Shown here in pieces: positions 8,493-17,402 of a stretch of 64,000 nucleotides of DNA (positions within the stretch are counted from its first letter, which is position 1; each line of letters starts with the position of its first letter). The stretch spans positions 409,445-473,444 of the forward strand of contig NZ_PVEN01000005.1 of NCBI RefSeq assembly GCF_002973525.1, given 5' to 3'. The position numbers and the translations under genes were made by a program. The notes beneath the pieces are model-generated. The model worked only from the letters and a program-made list of their open reading frames with translations, was not told the origin of the DNA and ran no database searches. The DNA is from Paraburkholderia sp. BL21I4N1. Lineage in GTDB: Bacteria; Pseudomonadota; Gammaproteobacteria; Burkholderiales; Burkholderiaceae.

Positions 8493-8777
8493 TTACCCCG
8501 CCACATTCCCCGGCGGAAAGTGTCCGCTTTTGAGCAGCACGGGCGTGCCGTTACTGATCTGCAGATGCTCGCGCGCCACGGCCTCGATGCGTTCGCGGCC
8601 GGCGTCGAACGCGCGCAGCCAGCCTTCAAGATTTTCGCTGTACGCGCCGAAGTGGTCTTCGAGCGCTTCGACCGAGATCGCGCACGGCACCGGTTCGCCA
8701 TTCACCAGAGCGGGAAAAACAACGGTGAGATTGGAATCGCGGTAAGCAGGCGCGTCCGCGGGAAACCGAATTTCCAT
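8493..8777 (-). CDS. DUF1488 family protein
   Basis: 94 aa from the ATG at 8777 (GAGG upstream). The pattern MEIRFPADAP...VVFPALVNGEPVPCAIS...ALEDHFGA is characteristic of DUF1488, small proteobacterial proteins of unknown function. The same frame stays open to an ATG at 8918 that overlaps the stop codon of the upstream gene (TGATG), which would add 47 residues (beginning MTIRDAKQRAVAGW). I prefer the shorter form because the family normally begins at the FP strand, but coupled translation from 8918 is possible. Confidence 0.75.
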   Translation of the reverse strand: MEIRFPADAPAYRDSNLTVVFPALVNGEPVPCAISVEALEDHFGAYSENLEGWLRAFDAGRERIEAVAREHLQISNGTPVLLKSGHFPPGNVAG

Positions 8778-8917
8778 GGTCGCCTCATCAGAAGTATCCG
8801 GCGGGAGAGCGTGGCCGGCGCGCATCCACCGGTCACGGAGAACCCCGCTATGGTACTCGCGCGGCCGGACCACGGTCCAGCCTGCGACGGCCCGCTGTTT
8901 CGCGTCGCGGATCGTCA

Positions 8918-9187
8918 TCAGTGACCTCCCAGCAGCCGGTCGACGTAGTCGCGCGCCGCCTGTTCGACGAAGCCGAGCGCCTCCTCCTCGCTGCCGAAAC
9001 GCTGCTCGCCGCCGAGTTCCAGCAAGGTCTCGATCCGGTGTGGATCGTCGGGGCCGAGCTCCGCGAGACTGACCGAGCCGATGTAGGTCCCGCCCACGGC
9101 ATGGGCGGGCGCCGCGTTGGCCGGCACGAGGCGCGCGGCGGCGCTGATGTAATAGCCGCGATAAGGTCCGCTGACCCGTTCAGCCAT
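8918..9187 (-). CDS. Hypothetical protein, 89 aa
   Basis: Soluble and acidic, starting MAERVSGPYRGYYISAAA after GAGGAG at good spacing. It contains the phrase GGTYIGSVSLAEL and an acidic helix at the C-terminus (SEEEALGFVEQAARDYVDRLL). Its stop overlaps an in-frame ATG of the DUF1488 reading frame, so the two are probably one transcript. I do not recognise the family; its size and composition resemble small Burkholderia stress-associated proteins, which is only a guess. Confidence 0.65.
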   Translation of the reverse strand: MAERVSGPYRGYYISAAARLVPANAAPAHAVGGTYIGSVSLAELGPDDPHRIETLLELGGEQRFGSEEEALGFVEQAARDYVDRLLGGH

Positions 9188-9432
9188 CTTCGTTCTCCTC
9201 GTTGCAGTTGATAGCGATTTGTGTCGTCTGGCGTCAGCGCGGATGCCACATGGCGTGCGTGCATGCTCGCGGCATCCGTTCATCCATCGACGAGTAAGTA
9301 AGGCGCTTCGCCGGCCGATAAGTTCGCGCCTGCTACAGCGGATCGCACTTGTGCCACACCGGCCGGTCGAACAGACTCCGCGGCACGATCCGTGCTGACA
9401 GGAGACGCCTTTTCGAGTTCAGCGAGCGCAAT

Positions 9433-9624
9433 ATGGGAAAATATTTTCTGCGGAACCACGAACTGCCCGAGCCGGATGCGGCGAATCGGTGGTTTGCTTA
9501 CGCCGAAAGCCACGGCATCGACATTCCGAAAGCCATCAGCATCTGGGAAGACGCGGCCACCGTCAGCGGCACTGAAAGCCGCCGGCTGGTCAGCGCGGCG
9601 GGCATCACGGTCGAAACGCCCTAG
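9433..9624 (+). CDS. Small hypothetical protein, 63 aa
   Basis: Starts MGKYFLRNHELPEPDA. The coding character looks genuine, with mixed composition and no Arg/His excess, but the ribosome-binding site is weak (GAGCG). The frame remains open upstream to 9349. It is mostly helical and soluble by appearance (FAYAESHGIDIPKAISIWED). No family recognised. It lies 87 bases before the lipoprotein gene on the same strand and may be cotranscribed with it. Confidence 0.5.
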   Translation: MGKYFLRNHELPEPDAANRWFAYAESHGIDIPKAISIWEDAATVSGTESRRLVSAAGITVETP

Positions 9625-9711
9625 GCCTCGCGCCTGGGGCTCGTGCCGCTCCACCCTCGCCTCGTGCCGATACGGCGAGCCCCAGACATCAATCTGAAAG
9701 GAAACCTCACG

Positions 9712-10092
9712 ATGCAACTCATGACGCAATCGCGCCGCGCCACCCGACTCCGCCTGAGCGCCTTGCTCGCCCTATTGCGCAGGGCGGCCGTGCCGGTCGC
9801 GCTACCCGCTGCCGTGTTGCTCGGCGTGAGCCTCGCCGGCTGCGCATCGTCGAACACCACGTCGTTGATCAATCTGCCGAACGGCCAGACCGGCTTCGCG
9901 GTGAATTGCAGCGGCGCGGACGCCGCGTCGAGCTGGGCCTCGTGCTACGTGCAGGCCGGCAAGGCATGCGGCGCGACCGGCTATGACATCGTGTCGAAAG
10001 ACAACGACGAAGGCGGCGCCGCGGGCGGCAGCGTGACGAACGTCGTGTCGGCGAACGTCAAGAACCGCTCGATGATCGTGCGCTGCAAGTGA
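9712..10092 (+). CDS. Putative outer-membrane lipoprotein
   Basis: 126 aa starting after AAAGGA. It has a basic N-terminus, a hydrophobic segment at about residues 26-41 and a lipobox ending LAGC with Cys44 as the lipidation site. The mature domain has three further cysteines (VNCSGA, ASCYVQAGKACG) and a final VRC near the C-terminus, suggesting disulfides in the periplasm. The NCSGADAASSWASCY...KACGATGYDI pattern recurs in small Burkholderia lipoproteins of unknown role. It converges on the SMR gene. Confidence 0.75.
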   Translation: MQLMTQSRRATRLRLSALLALLRRAAVPVALPAAVLLGVSLAGCASSNTTSLINLPNGQTGFAVNCSGADAASSWASCYVQAGKACGATGYDIVSKDNDEGGAAGGSVTNVVSANVKNRSMIVRCK

Positions 10093-10119
10093 ACGCCGGG
10101 CGTGCCGGCTGTGGAAGCA

Positions 10120-10458
10120 TCAATGCGCCTGCATCTTCGAAAAGATATTCAGCACCGCGACGCCGGCAATAATCAGCCCTAGCCCGATGATCGCCGGCAG
10201 GTCCGGCACCTGCCGGTACAGCAGCAGCGCGACGAGCGTGATCAGCACGATACCGGCGCCCGACCACACCGCGTAGACGATGCCGACCGGAATGCTTTTG
10301 AGCGTCAACGACAGGCAGTAAAACGCAATGCCGTATCCCATCACCACGACCGCCGACGGCACCAGCCGCGAGAAACCTTCCGAGGCCCGCATCGCGGAAG
10401 TCGCAATGACTTCCGCGACGATCGCGATGCCGAGCAGGGCATAAGGAGGCATCCGCAT
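10120..10458 (-). CDS. Small multidrug resistance (SMR) efflux protein
   Basis: 112 aa with four membrane helices, the SMR size. The conserved membrane-embedded glutamate of helix 1 is in IVAEVIATSAMRASEGF, and helices 2-3 carry YGIAFYCLSLTLKSIPVGIVYAVWSGAG, the EmrE-type signature. It would export cationic or guanidinium-type compounds in exchange for protons. The start at 10458 follows the upstream gene by four bases, so the two are cotranscribed; an ATG six bases downstream is an alternative. The sequence favours the EmrE-like over the SugE/Gdx subgroup, moderately. Confidence 0.85.
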   Translation of the reverse strand: MRMPPYALLGIAIVAEVIATSAMRASEGFSRLVPSAVVVMGYGIAFYCLSLTLKSIPVGIVYAVWSGAGIVLITLVALLLYRQVPDLPAIIGLGLIIAGVAVLNIFSKMQAH

Positions 10459-10462
10459 CGCG

Positions 10463-10960
10463 TCAGGCCCTGGCAAGCGCGAGCTTGCCGTAGTCATGGC
10501 CGAGATGCGCGCACAGCGCTTCCACCACCAGCTCATGATCGGCGCGCTGCGGCAAGCCGGACACCGTGATCGAGCCGATCACGCCTACCCCTTTCACCGT
10601 CAACGGAAACGCGCCGCCATGCGACGCGTATTCGGTAGCCGGCAACGCGTGCTTGTCGGCGAGCGTGCTGCCGGCCTGCTGCATCTTCAGACCGATCGCA
10701 TACGAGCTGCGCCGGAAATGCGCCACCGTGTTGCCCTTGCGGCGCGCCCAATCCACGTTGTCCGGCGTCGCGCCGTCGAGCAGGCTGAAGAACAGCGGCT
10801 GACCGAACGTGCGCACGTCGATGGCGGCGGCGATACCACGCGCTTTCGCGACCTCGTGCAGATAGACGCCAACCTGCCATGCACGGTCGGCATCGAATTG
10901 GGGGAACACCAGCGCGTGTTCCTGGGCGGCAATCATCTGCAGATCGTGGGCGATATCCAT
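10463..10960 (-). CDS. UPF0303 / haem-degrading-domain family protein
   Basis: 165 aa, one domain of the GlcG/HbpS-like family (Haem_degrading, UPF0303 subgroup). Visible signatures: GIAAAIDVRTFGQPLFF, WARRKGNTVAHFRRSSY, and a glycine-rich end HGGAFPLTVKGVGVIGSITVSGLPQ split over the active-site region. The start MDIAHDLQMI at 10960 matches the usual N-terminus, though the ribosome-binding site is weak. It is cytoplasmic, without signal peptide. It precedes the SMR gene by four bases. The biochemical role of UPF0303 members is not established. Confidence 0.85.
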   Translation of the reverse strand: MDIAHDLQMIAAQEHALVFPQFDADRAWQVGVYLHEVAKARGIAAAIDVRTFGQPLFFSLLDGATPDNVDWARRKGNTVAHFRRSSYAIGLKMQQAGSTLADKHALPATEYASHGGAFPLTVKGVGVIGSITVSGLPQRADHELVVEALCAHLGHDYGKLALARA

Positions 10961-11185
10961 GGCGTTCGGAGCGAGTAAGAATGGAAGCGGTTGAGGCGCG
11001 CGTCGATGTCGATACATGAGTGCGGTCGACACCGCACACGACGCGCCGCGCGAAGCGAACCTGGATTCTAGCGCAGCGCCTTACGAGCGCCTTCCGGCAT
11101 ACGACACAGGCCATGCGCGCGACGACTTGCGAGCGCGTCGTCGAGGAAATTCAAGCGTGGAGTGAAGTCGATTCTTAAATAGCTA

Positions 11186-11214
11186 TTGCAGAGGCGTGCT
11201 GTGTACGCTATACT
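11186..11214 (+). promoter_or_regulatory. Promoter of the initiator tRNA gene
   Basis: -35 TTGCAG (11186-11191), a 17-base spacer and -10 TATACT (11209-11214), placing the transcription start just before the tRNA at 11230. Confidence 0.75.
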
Positions 11215-11229
11215 CTTTTCTTCGACGGA

Positions 11230-11306
<77 letters not shown>

Positions 11307-11317
11307 TCAAGCATTCA

Positions 11318-11357
11318 AAGGCCTGATTTCTCACGAAATCAGGCCTTTTCGCTTTTC
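11318..11357 (+). terminator. Rho-independent terminator of tRNA-fMet
   Basis: A 13-bp perfect stem (11318-11330 with 11335-11347) and a four-base loop TCAC are followed by a T-rich stretch TTCGCTTTT. Confidence 0.85.
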
Positions 11358-11484
11358 CGGGCGAGCTTTGTTATCCGCCCGGTTCGCATCATTCACTTTC
11401 CCCCGGCTGGCTCGTGTTCACGCACGCACACGAGCCAGCCGCCCAGCAGCGGTTAATCTGCCGCGACGGTTCAACAACCACGAA

Positions 11485-12570
11485 CTACGCGGTGAGCTGT
11501 TCGAAAAGCGCGTCGTAATAATCCCGGCAACTCGCCAGCCGCAACGCCGCGCCCAGCAAAATATCCGCACCCACCGAAGGCGTCTCGTTCACGATCGGCA
11601 CGATCACATTCGCCAGCCAGCCTTCGCCGTGAATCACGTCGATGGTCACATGCTCATCGTAGTAATCGAGCTCGTTCAGGTTCCCCAAACCGACGCGCCG
11701 GCATCCACGCGCCAGCTTTTCGTATTGCGACGGATCCAGCAGTTCCGTCATTGCCATGATGCCGAGCAGCTTGAAGTAGTGACGGCGGTTCAGACAGGTC
11801 AGCATGAAGAGATTGTGGCCGGCCAATCCTTGCCAGCCGAGTTCGCCGGCGTGATTGTCGTTCGCGCGGCCTACTCCTACGGTTTCCAGCAAGTGCTGGA
11901 ACAGACTCACATGACTGCGTGCGGCTTCGCCGCGTCCGGATTCATCCCAGAAGTTTTGCGCGAGTTCCTTGCGCACGCCTTCTCTCGACCCGACCATCGA
12001 AAACAGCAGCAGATCGAAGAAGCGGATATTCAACGCGCTGTCGCTTTTGAAAAACGCGATCACCTGTTCCCGCGACGCGTCTTTCTCCAGAAAATCGAAC
12101 AGCGGATGCGCCGCCACCGGATGCCGCGCCCACAAGTCCTTCAACGAGCGCACCATCGCGGCGCTATCGGACGCGCCGGTTTCAATGTCGAGCCGCCCCA
12201 CTTCACTGTCGATCCACGCGCGCTCGATGCGACTGCGAACCCGCGTCAAGGTCGGATTGAATTGATTCGCGGTACGCGGCGACGTACCGTCCATTACATG
12301 CAGGTCGTAAAGGGAAAACAGCGCGCGATGCACTTCTCTCAACGCCGCCGGCTCGCGATCGGCAAACGCGCGACCCAGCGCGATCTTCAGTTGATCGAGA
12401 AACCGCGCCTCCCAATCGGGCGCCTGTTCGACCCGCTCCTCGAGCTCCGCGCAATCGCAGAGCGCGGACACCGCGAGATCGAGCGGCATCGACAGGACCG
12501 ACGTTAAAAGCGTGGCGCTGATTCCGCCTATGTGCGAATCAGCCTGATTTTTTCCTTGTACCTCGTTCAT
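11485..12570 (-). CDS. Iron-containing redox enzyme of the haem-oxygenase-like diiron oxidase (HDO) superfamily
   Basis: 361 aa. The C-terminal two thirds has the helical HDO pattern: NFWDESGRGEAARSH (Glu210, His220) and YYDEHVTIDVIHGEGW (His307, Asp311, His314), the spacing of a diiron-ligand set as in UndA/CADD-like oxidases. The N-terminal about 140 residues form a separate helical part. The ATG at 12570 is preferred to a TTG two codons upstream. Such enzymes do O2-dependent chemistry (decarboxylation, N-oxygenation, desaturation); the substrate here cannot be inferred because no biosynthetic partner is adjacent. Confidence 0.75.
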   Translation of the reverse strand: MNEVQGKNQADSHIGGISATLLTSVLSMPLDLAVSALCDCAELEERVEQAPDWEARFLDQLKIALGRAFADREPAALREVHRALFSLYDLHVMDGTSPRTANQFNPTLTRVRSRIERAWIDSEVGRLDIETGASDSAAMVRSLKDLWARHPVAAHPLFDFLEKDASREQVIAFFKSDSALNIRFFDLLLFSMVGSREGVRKELAQNFWDESGRGEAARSHVSLFQHLLETVGVGRANDNHAGELGWQGLAGHNLFMLTCLNRRHYFKLLGIMAMTELLDPSQYEKLARGCRRVGLGNLNELDYYDEHVTIDVIHGEGWLANVIVPIVNETPSVGADILLGAALRLASCRDYYDALFEQLTA

Positions 12571-12737
12571 GCTCAACCCCTTCTGGTTTTTGTGGACTCG
12601 ACCAAAGCGCTCAATACTATCGAAAGCTTTCCGTATCGAAAATTAGATTGCGCGCCGGGTTTTCATGCGTATCGCGAGCCGTCAGTGAAACCCCGTGCCA
12701 GTGATAAACTCCCATCACCCTTTCTCGTCCCCATCCT

Positions 12738-13283
12738 ATGAAATTCTGTTCTGTCTGCGGCCAGGGCGTCAGCCTGAGCATTCCGCCGGGCGACAACCGC
12801 GAGCGCTTCGTCTGCGGCAGTTGCGGCACGGTGCACTATCAGAATCCGCGCAACGTGGTCGGCACCGTCCCGGTCTGGGACGACAAGGTGCTACTGTGCC
12901 GTCGCGCGATCGAACCGCGCTACGGCTACTGGACTCTGCCCGCGGGCTTCATGGAAATGGGCGAGACCACCGCCGAGGCCGCCTCGCGCGAAACGCTGGA
13001 GGAAGCCGGCGCGCGCGTCGAGGTGCAGAGCCTGTTCTCGCTGCTGAACGTGCCGCACGTGCATCAGGTGCATCTGTTCTACATGGCGCGCCTGCTCGAC
13101 CTCGACATTGCCGCCGGCGAGGAAAGCCTCGAAGTCAAACTCTTCGAGGAACACGAGATTCCGTGGGACGAGATCGCCTTCCCCACGGTCGGCCAGACCC
13201 TACGCTTCTTTTTTGCCGACCGTGCCGCCGGCAGTTTCGGCCTGCACACGGGCGACATCTTCCGCTCGCTGCGCGAAGGTTGA
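12738..13283 (+). CDS. Nudix hydrolase with N-terminal zinc ribbon
   Basis: 181 aa. An N-terminal zinc ribbon (CSVCGQG...CGSCGTVHYQNPR) is followed by a Nudix domain with the box around GFMEMGETTAEA and RETLEEAG. It hydrolyses nucleoside-diphosphate-linked substrates with a divalent metal; the ribbon plus Nudix layout is the NudC/YfcD-like ADP-ribose or NADH pyrophosphatase type, but specificity is uncertain. The gene ends nine bases before aat, so an operon is likely. Confidence 0.88.
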   Translation: MKFCSVCGQGVSLSIPPGDNRERFVCGSCGTVHYQNPRNVVGTVPVWDDKVLLCRRAIEPRYGYWTLPAGFMEMGETTAEAASRETLEEAGARVEVQSLFSLLNVPHVHQVHLFYMARLLDLDIAAGEESLEVKLFEEHEIPWDEIAFPTVGQTLRFFFADRAAGSFGLHTGDIFRSLREG

Positions 13284-13292
13284 GCGGCGCCC

Positions 13293-14036
13293 ATGGTGCC
13301 CTGGCTCGGACCTGACGACCCGTTTCCCTCCGTCGAACGCGCGCTCGGCGCCGCCAGCGGCGCGCCGGGGCTGCTGGCCGCCAGCGCCGACCTGCTGCCG
13401 TCACGTCTGATCGACGCTTACCGGCGCGGCATTTTCCCGTGGTACTCCGACGGCCAGCCGGTGCTGTGGTGGAGTCCCGACCCGCGCATGATCCTGCGGC
13501 CCGCCGAATTCAAACTGTCGCCGTCGTTGCGTAAGACGCTCAAGCGCGTGCTGCGCGAAGACGCGTGGGAAATCCGCGTCGACCATGATTTCGCCGGGGT
13601 GATGCGCGCGTGCGCGCAAGCGCCGCGACGCGGTCAGCGTGGCACGTGGATTACCGCCGACGTGGTCGAGGCGTATTCATCGCTGCATCGTGTCGGCGAT
13701 GCGCACAGCATCGAGAGCTGGTTCGAGGGCAAGCGTGTGGGCGGGTTGTACGGTGTGTCGTTCGGCCGGATGTTCTTCGGCGAATCGATGTTCGCGGACG
13801 TGACCGACGCCTCGAAGATTGCGCTGTCCGCGCTTGTCGGCCACTTGCGAAGCCACCATATCGAGTTGATCGATTGCCAGCAGAACACGTCGCACCTGGC
13901 CTCGCTCGGCGGTCGCGAGATCGCGCGCAAGACGTTTATCTCGCATGTCCGCGCGACGGTCGGCGCCCCACCGATTCCATGGCGCTTCGACAAGGCGGTG
14001 CTGTCGGAACTCGTCGCGAAGCCGTCTTATTTGTAG
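13293..14036 (+). CDS. aat: Leucyl/phenylalanyl-tRNA--protein transferase
   Basis: 247 aa. It transfers Leu or Phe from tRNA to proteins with N-terminal Lys or Arg, marking them for ClpS/ClpAP degradation. Family motifs: YRRGIFPWYSDGQPVLWWSP near the N-terminus, WITADVVEAYSSLH, HSIESWFEGKRVGGLYG, FGESMF and IDCQQNTSHLASLG. The start MVPWLGPDDPFPSVERAL is the usual one. It is followed 391 bases later by bpt, so both N-degron branches are adjacent. Confidence 0.95.
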   Translation: MVPWLGPDDPFPSVERALGAASGAPGLLAASADLLPSRLIDAYRRGIFPWYSDGQPVLWWSPDPRMILRPAEFKLSPSLRKTLKRVLREDAWEIRVDHDFAGVMRACAQAPRRGQRGTWITADVVEAYSSLHRVGDAHSIESWFEGKRVGGLYGVSFGRMFFGESMFADVTDASKIALSALVGHLRSHHIELIDCQQNTSHLASLGGREIARKTFISHVRATVGAPPIPWRFDKAVLSELVAKPSYL

Positions 14037-14427
14037 TCCCGCGTGTCGACTACCTTGGCGATTTTCCAGGCGCCACCAGGCGATCTCCCTGCCATCAGGC
14101 ACAACACCGAGAAACAACCTGCCGCCATCCGCAATATACTTGTCGCTACAACTCGCGCCGCCCGTTCGATGATTCAATACCCGAGCTTCATCGCCGCCGC
14201 CCCGCGAAAATTTTCGTGTTACCGTTTATGCAAGCTTTCCGGCACGCCCCGCTGCCGACCGGCCACGCTAAGCGATTGATTGACAAAGCAACACCCGCGT
14301 TGGCGCCGAGAGACAGCCAGCCGGGAAGAATCAGGCCGAATCCGGAGCCGTCGCCTACGAGCCACGGGCCATGCGCCGCAAGGCACGCCGGGTTTGCAAT
14401 ACCAGAGACGCTTCGAGAGCTGCCAAC
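14037..14427. other. Intergenic region between aat and bpt
   Basis: About 390 bases. Short open frames exist on both strands but none has a convincing ribosome-binding site or recognisable product. An A/T-rich patch (CAATATACTT) lies near 14132 and ATTGATTGACAAAG near 14275. No hairpin terminator is obvious. I see no supported feature; it may hold the bpt promoter. Confidence 0.4.
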
Positions 14428-15249
14428 GTGACTCATCCCAACGAGCTGCCTCTTTCACCGCTTTCCGCGCTGCAATTTTATGCAACGGCGCCGTATCCCT
14501 GCAGCTATCTGGATGGCCGCATCGCGCGCTCGCAGGTCGCCACACCCAGCCACCTGATCAATTCCGACGTCTACACCGACCTCGTCAAAGCGGGCTTCCG
14601 GCGTTCGGGCGTGTTCACCTACCGCCCGTATTGCGATGGCTGCCGTGCCTGCGTGCCGGTACGCGTACCGGTCGACCAGTTCGAGCCGAACCGCACGCAG
14701 CGCCGTGTCTGGAAGAAGCATGGCCAGTTGATCGCGACCGTCGCACCGCTGCACTACGATGAAGAGCACTACGCGCTCTATATGCGCTATCAATCCGCAC
14801 GGCATGCGGGCGGCGGCATGGACCGCGACAGCCGCGACCAGTACGAGCAGTTCCTGCTGCAAAGCCGGATCAACTCGCGGCTGGTGGAGTTTCGCGAACC
14901 GTGGCCGGATCAGCCCGACGTGCCCGGCATCCTGCGCATGATCAGCATGATCGACATCCTCGGCGACGGGCTCTCGTCGGTGTATACGTTTTTCGAGCCG
15001 GGACTCGCGCACACCAGCTTCGGCACCTACAACATCTACTGGCAGATCGAACAGGCGCGCAGCCTGAAATTGCCATACGTGTATCTCGGCTACTGGATCC
15101 GCGAAAGCCCGAAGATGGCCTACAAGGCGAATTTCCGGCCGCTCGAAGGCTTGATCGACGGCGCCTGGCATGTGCTCGACCCAGAGAGCATCGACATGCC
15201 GCCGGTCGATCTGGCGATCCACGGACGGCGCGGACCGCTGCGGCCCTGA
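14428..15249 (+). CDS. bpt: Aspartate/glutamate leucyltransferase (Bpt, ATE family)
   Basis: 273 aa starting with GTG at 14428 to give MTHPNELPLSPLSALQFYAT, the standard N-terminus of this family in Burkholderia. It adds Leu to proteins with N-terminal Asp or Glu, feeding the ClpS pathway. Conserved elements: YPCSYLDGR, the cysteine cluster CDGCRACVPVRV, MDRDSRDQYEQFL, GLSSVYTFFEP and GYWIRESPKMAYKANF. It works in parallel with Aat upstream; pyrD follows 148 bases later on the same strand. Confidence 0.95.
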   Translation: MTHPNELPLSPLSALQFYATAPYPCSYLDGRIARSQVATPSHLINSDVYTDLVKAGFRRSGVFTYRPYCDGCRACVPVRVPVDQFEPNRTQRRVWKKHGQLIATVAPLHYDEEHYALYMRYQSARHAGGGMDRDSRDQYEQFLLQSRINSRLVEFREPWPDQPDVPGILRMISMIDILGDGLSSVYTFFEPGLAHTSFGTYNIYWQIEQARSLKLPYVYLGYWIRESPKMAYKANFRPLEGLIDGAWHVLDPESIDMPPVDLAIHGRRGPLRP

Positions 15250-15397
15250 TCCTGCCGGCGGGTCAAGCCTCCAGTAACGCTCGGCTGACACCCACACACC
15301 GCATCCCGCCCTTCGCCCCGCTTTCAATCAGTCTCATTAACGCCTCAAAGCCGTTAAAATGGCGGGTTCCCATTTTCCGGCCGCCCGGCTTCGTCCC

Positions 15398-16420
15398 GTG
15401 TTCAGTTCCCTCTACCCGCTTGTACGCGCCCAACTCTTTCGCATGGACGCGGAAGACGCTCATCACCTGACCTTGCGCATGCTCGGCGCCGCCGGCCGTA
15501 CTGGCCTCGCGGGCGCGCTCGCGCCGCGCGTGCCGGATGCGCCGCGCACCGTGATGGGGCTGACGTTCCGCAACCCGGTCGGGCTCGCCGCGGGGCTCGA
15601 TAAAGACGGCGCATGCATCGACGGTCTGGCCGCGCTCGGTTTCGGCTTTATCGAAGTAGGCACGGTCACGCCGCGCGCGCAGCCGGGCAATCCGCGGCCG
15701 CGCATGTTCCGTCTGCCGCAGGCAAATGCGGTGATCAACCGGATGGGCTTCAACAACGCGGGCGTCGACCAGTTCGTGAAGAACGTGCAGGCCGCGCGTT
15801 ATCGCGGCACGCTCGGGCTGAACATCGGCAAGAACGCCGACACGCCCATTGAACGCGCCGCCGAAGACTACCTGTACTGCCTCGAACGCGTGTATCCGTT
15901 CGCCAGCTACGTGACGGTGAACATCTCGTCGCCGAATACGAAGAACCTGCGCCAGTTGCAGGGCGCGGGCGAACTCGACGCGCTGCTCGCGGCGCTCAAG
16001 GACAAGCAGCAGCGCCTCGCGGACCTGCACGGCAAGCTGGTGCCGCTCGCGCTGAAAATCGCGCCGGACCTCGACGACGAACAGATCAAGTCGATCGCCG
16101 ACACGCTGCTGCGTCACCGGTTCGAGGGCGTGATCGCCACCAACACCACGCTGTCGCGCACCGCCGTCGCCGGCATGCAATACGGCGACGAAGCGGGCGG
16201 CCTGTCGGGCAAGCCGGTGTTCGACGCGTCGAACGAAGTGATCCGCAAGCTGCGCGCCGAAGTGGGCGAAACGGTGCCGATTATCGGCGTCGGCGGAATT
16301 TTTTCGGGCGAGGACGCGCGCGCCAAGCTGGCGGCCGGGGCGTCGCTGGTGCAGCTTTACACCGGCTTCATTTATCGCGGACCGGCGCTGGTAGCCGAAT
16401 GCGCCCAGGCGTTGCGCTAA
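15398..16420 (+). CDS. pyrD: Dihydroorotate dehydrogenase (quinone), class 2
   Basis: 340 aa from the GTG at 15398 (MFSSLYPLVRAQLFRMDAED), the usual family start. It is a peripheral inner-membrane FMN enzyme that oxidises dihydroorotate to orotate with quinone in pyrimidine synthesis. Signatures: the N-terminal membrane-associating helix, GLAAGLDKDG, MGFNNAG, the active-site serine region VNISSPNTKNLR, IATNTT and IIGVGGIFSGEDA. The class 2 N-terminal extension is present. It probably has its own promoter upstream. Confidence 0.96.
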   Translation: MFSSLYPLVRAQLFRMDAEDAHHLTLRMLGAAGRTGLAGALAPRVPDAPRTVMGLTFRNPVGLAAGLDKDGACIDGLAALGFGFIEVGTVTPRAQPGNPRPRMFRLPQANAVINRMGFNNAGVDQFVKNVQAARYRGTLGLNIGKNADTPIERAAEDYLYCLERVYPFASYVTVNISSPNTKNLRQLQGAGELDALLAALKDKQQRLADLHGKLVPLALKIAPDLDDEQIKSIADTLLRHRFEGVIATNTTLSRTAVAGMQYGDEAGGLSGKPVFDASNEVIRKLRAEVGETVPIIGVGGIFSGEDARAKLAAGASLVQLYTGFIYRGPALVAECAQALR

Positions 16421-16591
16421 GCGGCGGGGACGACGGCGAACGCGGTAGCGCCAGCCTCAAGGCCATACCGCCCACGCCATCCATGCAATCCGCATGGGAA
16501 TATAGACATAAACAAACAGTATTTAGGTTTCGATAGTCTGCTTTGTTATGCTTTCGTCTGTTAAAACGCCAGACGAACAAAAAGGTACAGG

Positions 16592-17386
16592 ATGAAATTG
16601 GGCTTGCTGAAAAAGCTTCTGGTCGCCGGTCTGATCGGCGCGTCGTTCACCGCCGTCGCCGCGCACGCGGACGATCTGCTCGACCAGGTCAAACAGCGCG
16701 GCACGTTGCGCATCGGTCTGGAAGGCACCTTCCCGCCGTTCAACTCGAAGACGCCGTCGGGCGAACTGGTCGGCTACGACGTCGACGTCGCCAAGGCCGT
16801 CGCGGCCAAGCTTGGCGTCAAGCCGGAATTCGTCACGACCGAGTGGAGCGGCATCATCGCCGGTTTGCAGGCGGGCAAGTTCGACGTGATCGCCAACCAG
16901 GTCGGCATTACAGATGCGCGCAAGCAGGTGCTCGACTTCTCGCCGGCCTACACGTACTCGGCCGCGCAACTGATTCAGCGTAAGGACGACACGCGCCAGT
17001 TCAAGTCGCTCGACGACCTGAAGGGCAAGAAGCTCGGCGTCGCGCTGGGCACGAACTACATGGACATGGCCAAGGCCGTGCCGGGCATCGACGTGAAGAC
17101 GTATCCGGGTGCGCCCGAATACCTGCGCGATCTGGCGGCCGGCCGTCTGGACGCGGCCCTCAACGACCGCCTGATGCTCGCGTATCTGATGAAGAACTCG
17201 CAGTTGCCGCTGCGCAGCGGCGCGAACGTCGGCGCGGGCAACCCGTCGGGCATTCCGTTCAAAAAGGGCAACCCGAAGTTCGCCAAGGCGATCGACGACG
17301 CGATGAACCAGCTCGAAGCCGACGGTACGTTCGCGAAGATCTCAGACAAGTGGTTCGGTATCGACGTCAGCAAGCCGATCAAGTAA
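16592..17386 (+). CDS. tcyJ: Cystine-type amino-acid ABC transporter substrate-binding protein
   Basis: 264 aa periplasmic binding protein (SBP_bac_3). The signal peptide MKLGLLKKLLVAGLIGAS is cut near AHA/DD (about residue 26). The mature domain has GTLRIGLEGTFPPFN, GYDVDVAKAVAAKLG, SGIIAGLQAGKFDVIANQVG and LGVALGTNY, closest to the E. coli FliY/TcyJ cystine-binding group. A strong terminator follows at 17403, then the permease gene. The binding-protein gene may therefore be expressed above the permease through partial termination. Confidence 0.85.
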   Translation: MKLGLLKKLLVAGLIGASFTAVAAHADDLLDQVKQRGTLRIGLEGTFPPFNSKTPSGELVGYDVDVAKAVAAKLGVKPEFVTTEWSGIIAGLQAGKFDVIANQVGITDARKQVLDFSPAYTYSAAQLIQRKDDTRQFKSLDDLKGKKLGVALGTNYMDMAKAVPGIDVKTYPGAPEYLRDLAAGRLDAALNDRLMLAYLMKNSQLPLRSGANVGAGNPSGIPFKKGNPKFAKAIDDAMNQLEADGTFAKISDKWFGIDVSKPIK

Positions 17387-17402
17387 GCGGCGTTGCGTGA
17401 AA

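Noticed and set aside
13677..14177. Minus-strand frame whose first part (SDKYIADGGRLFLGVVPDG) looks protein-like
   Set aside because: Most of it is antisense to aat, no ribosome-binding site is evident and the plausible stretch is only about 40 codons. I would keep it only if homologues were found.
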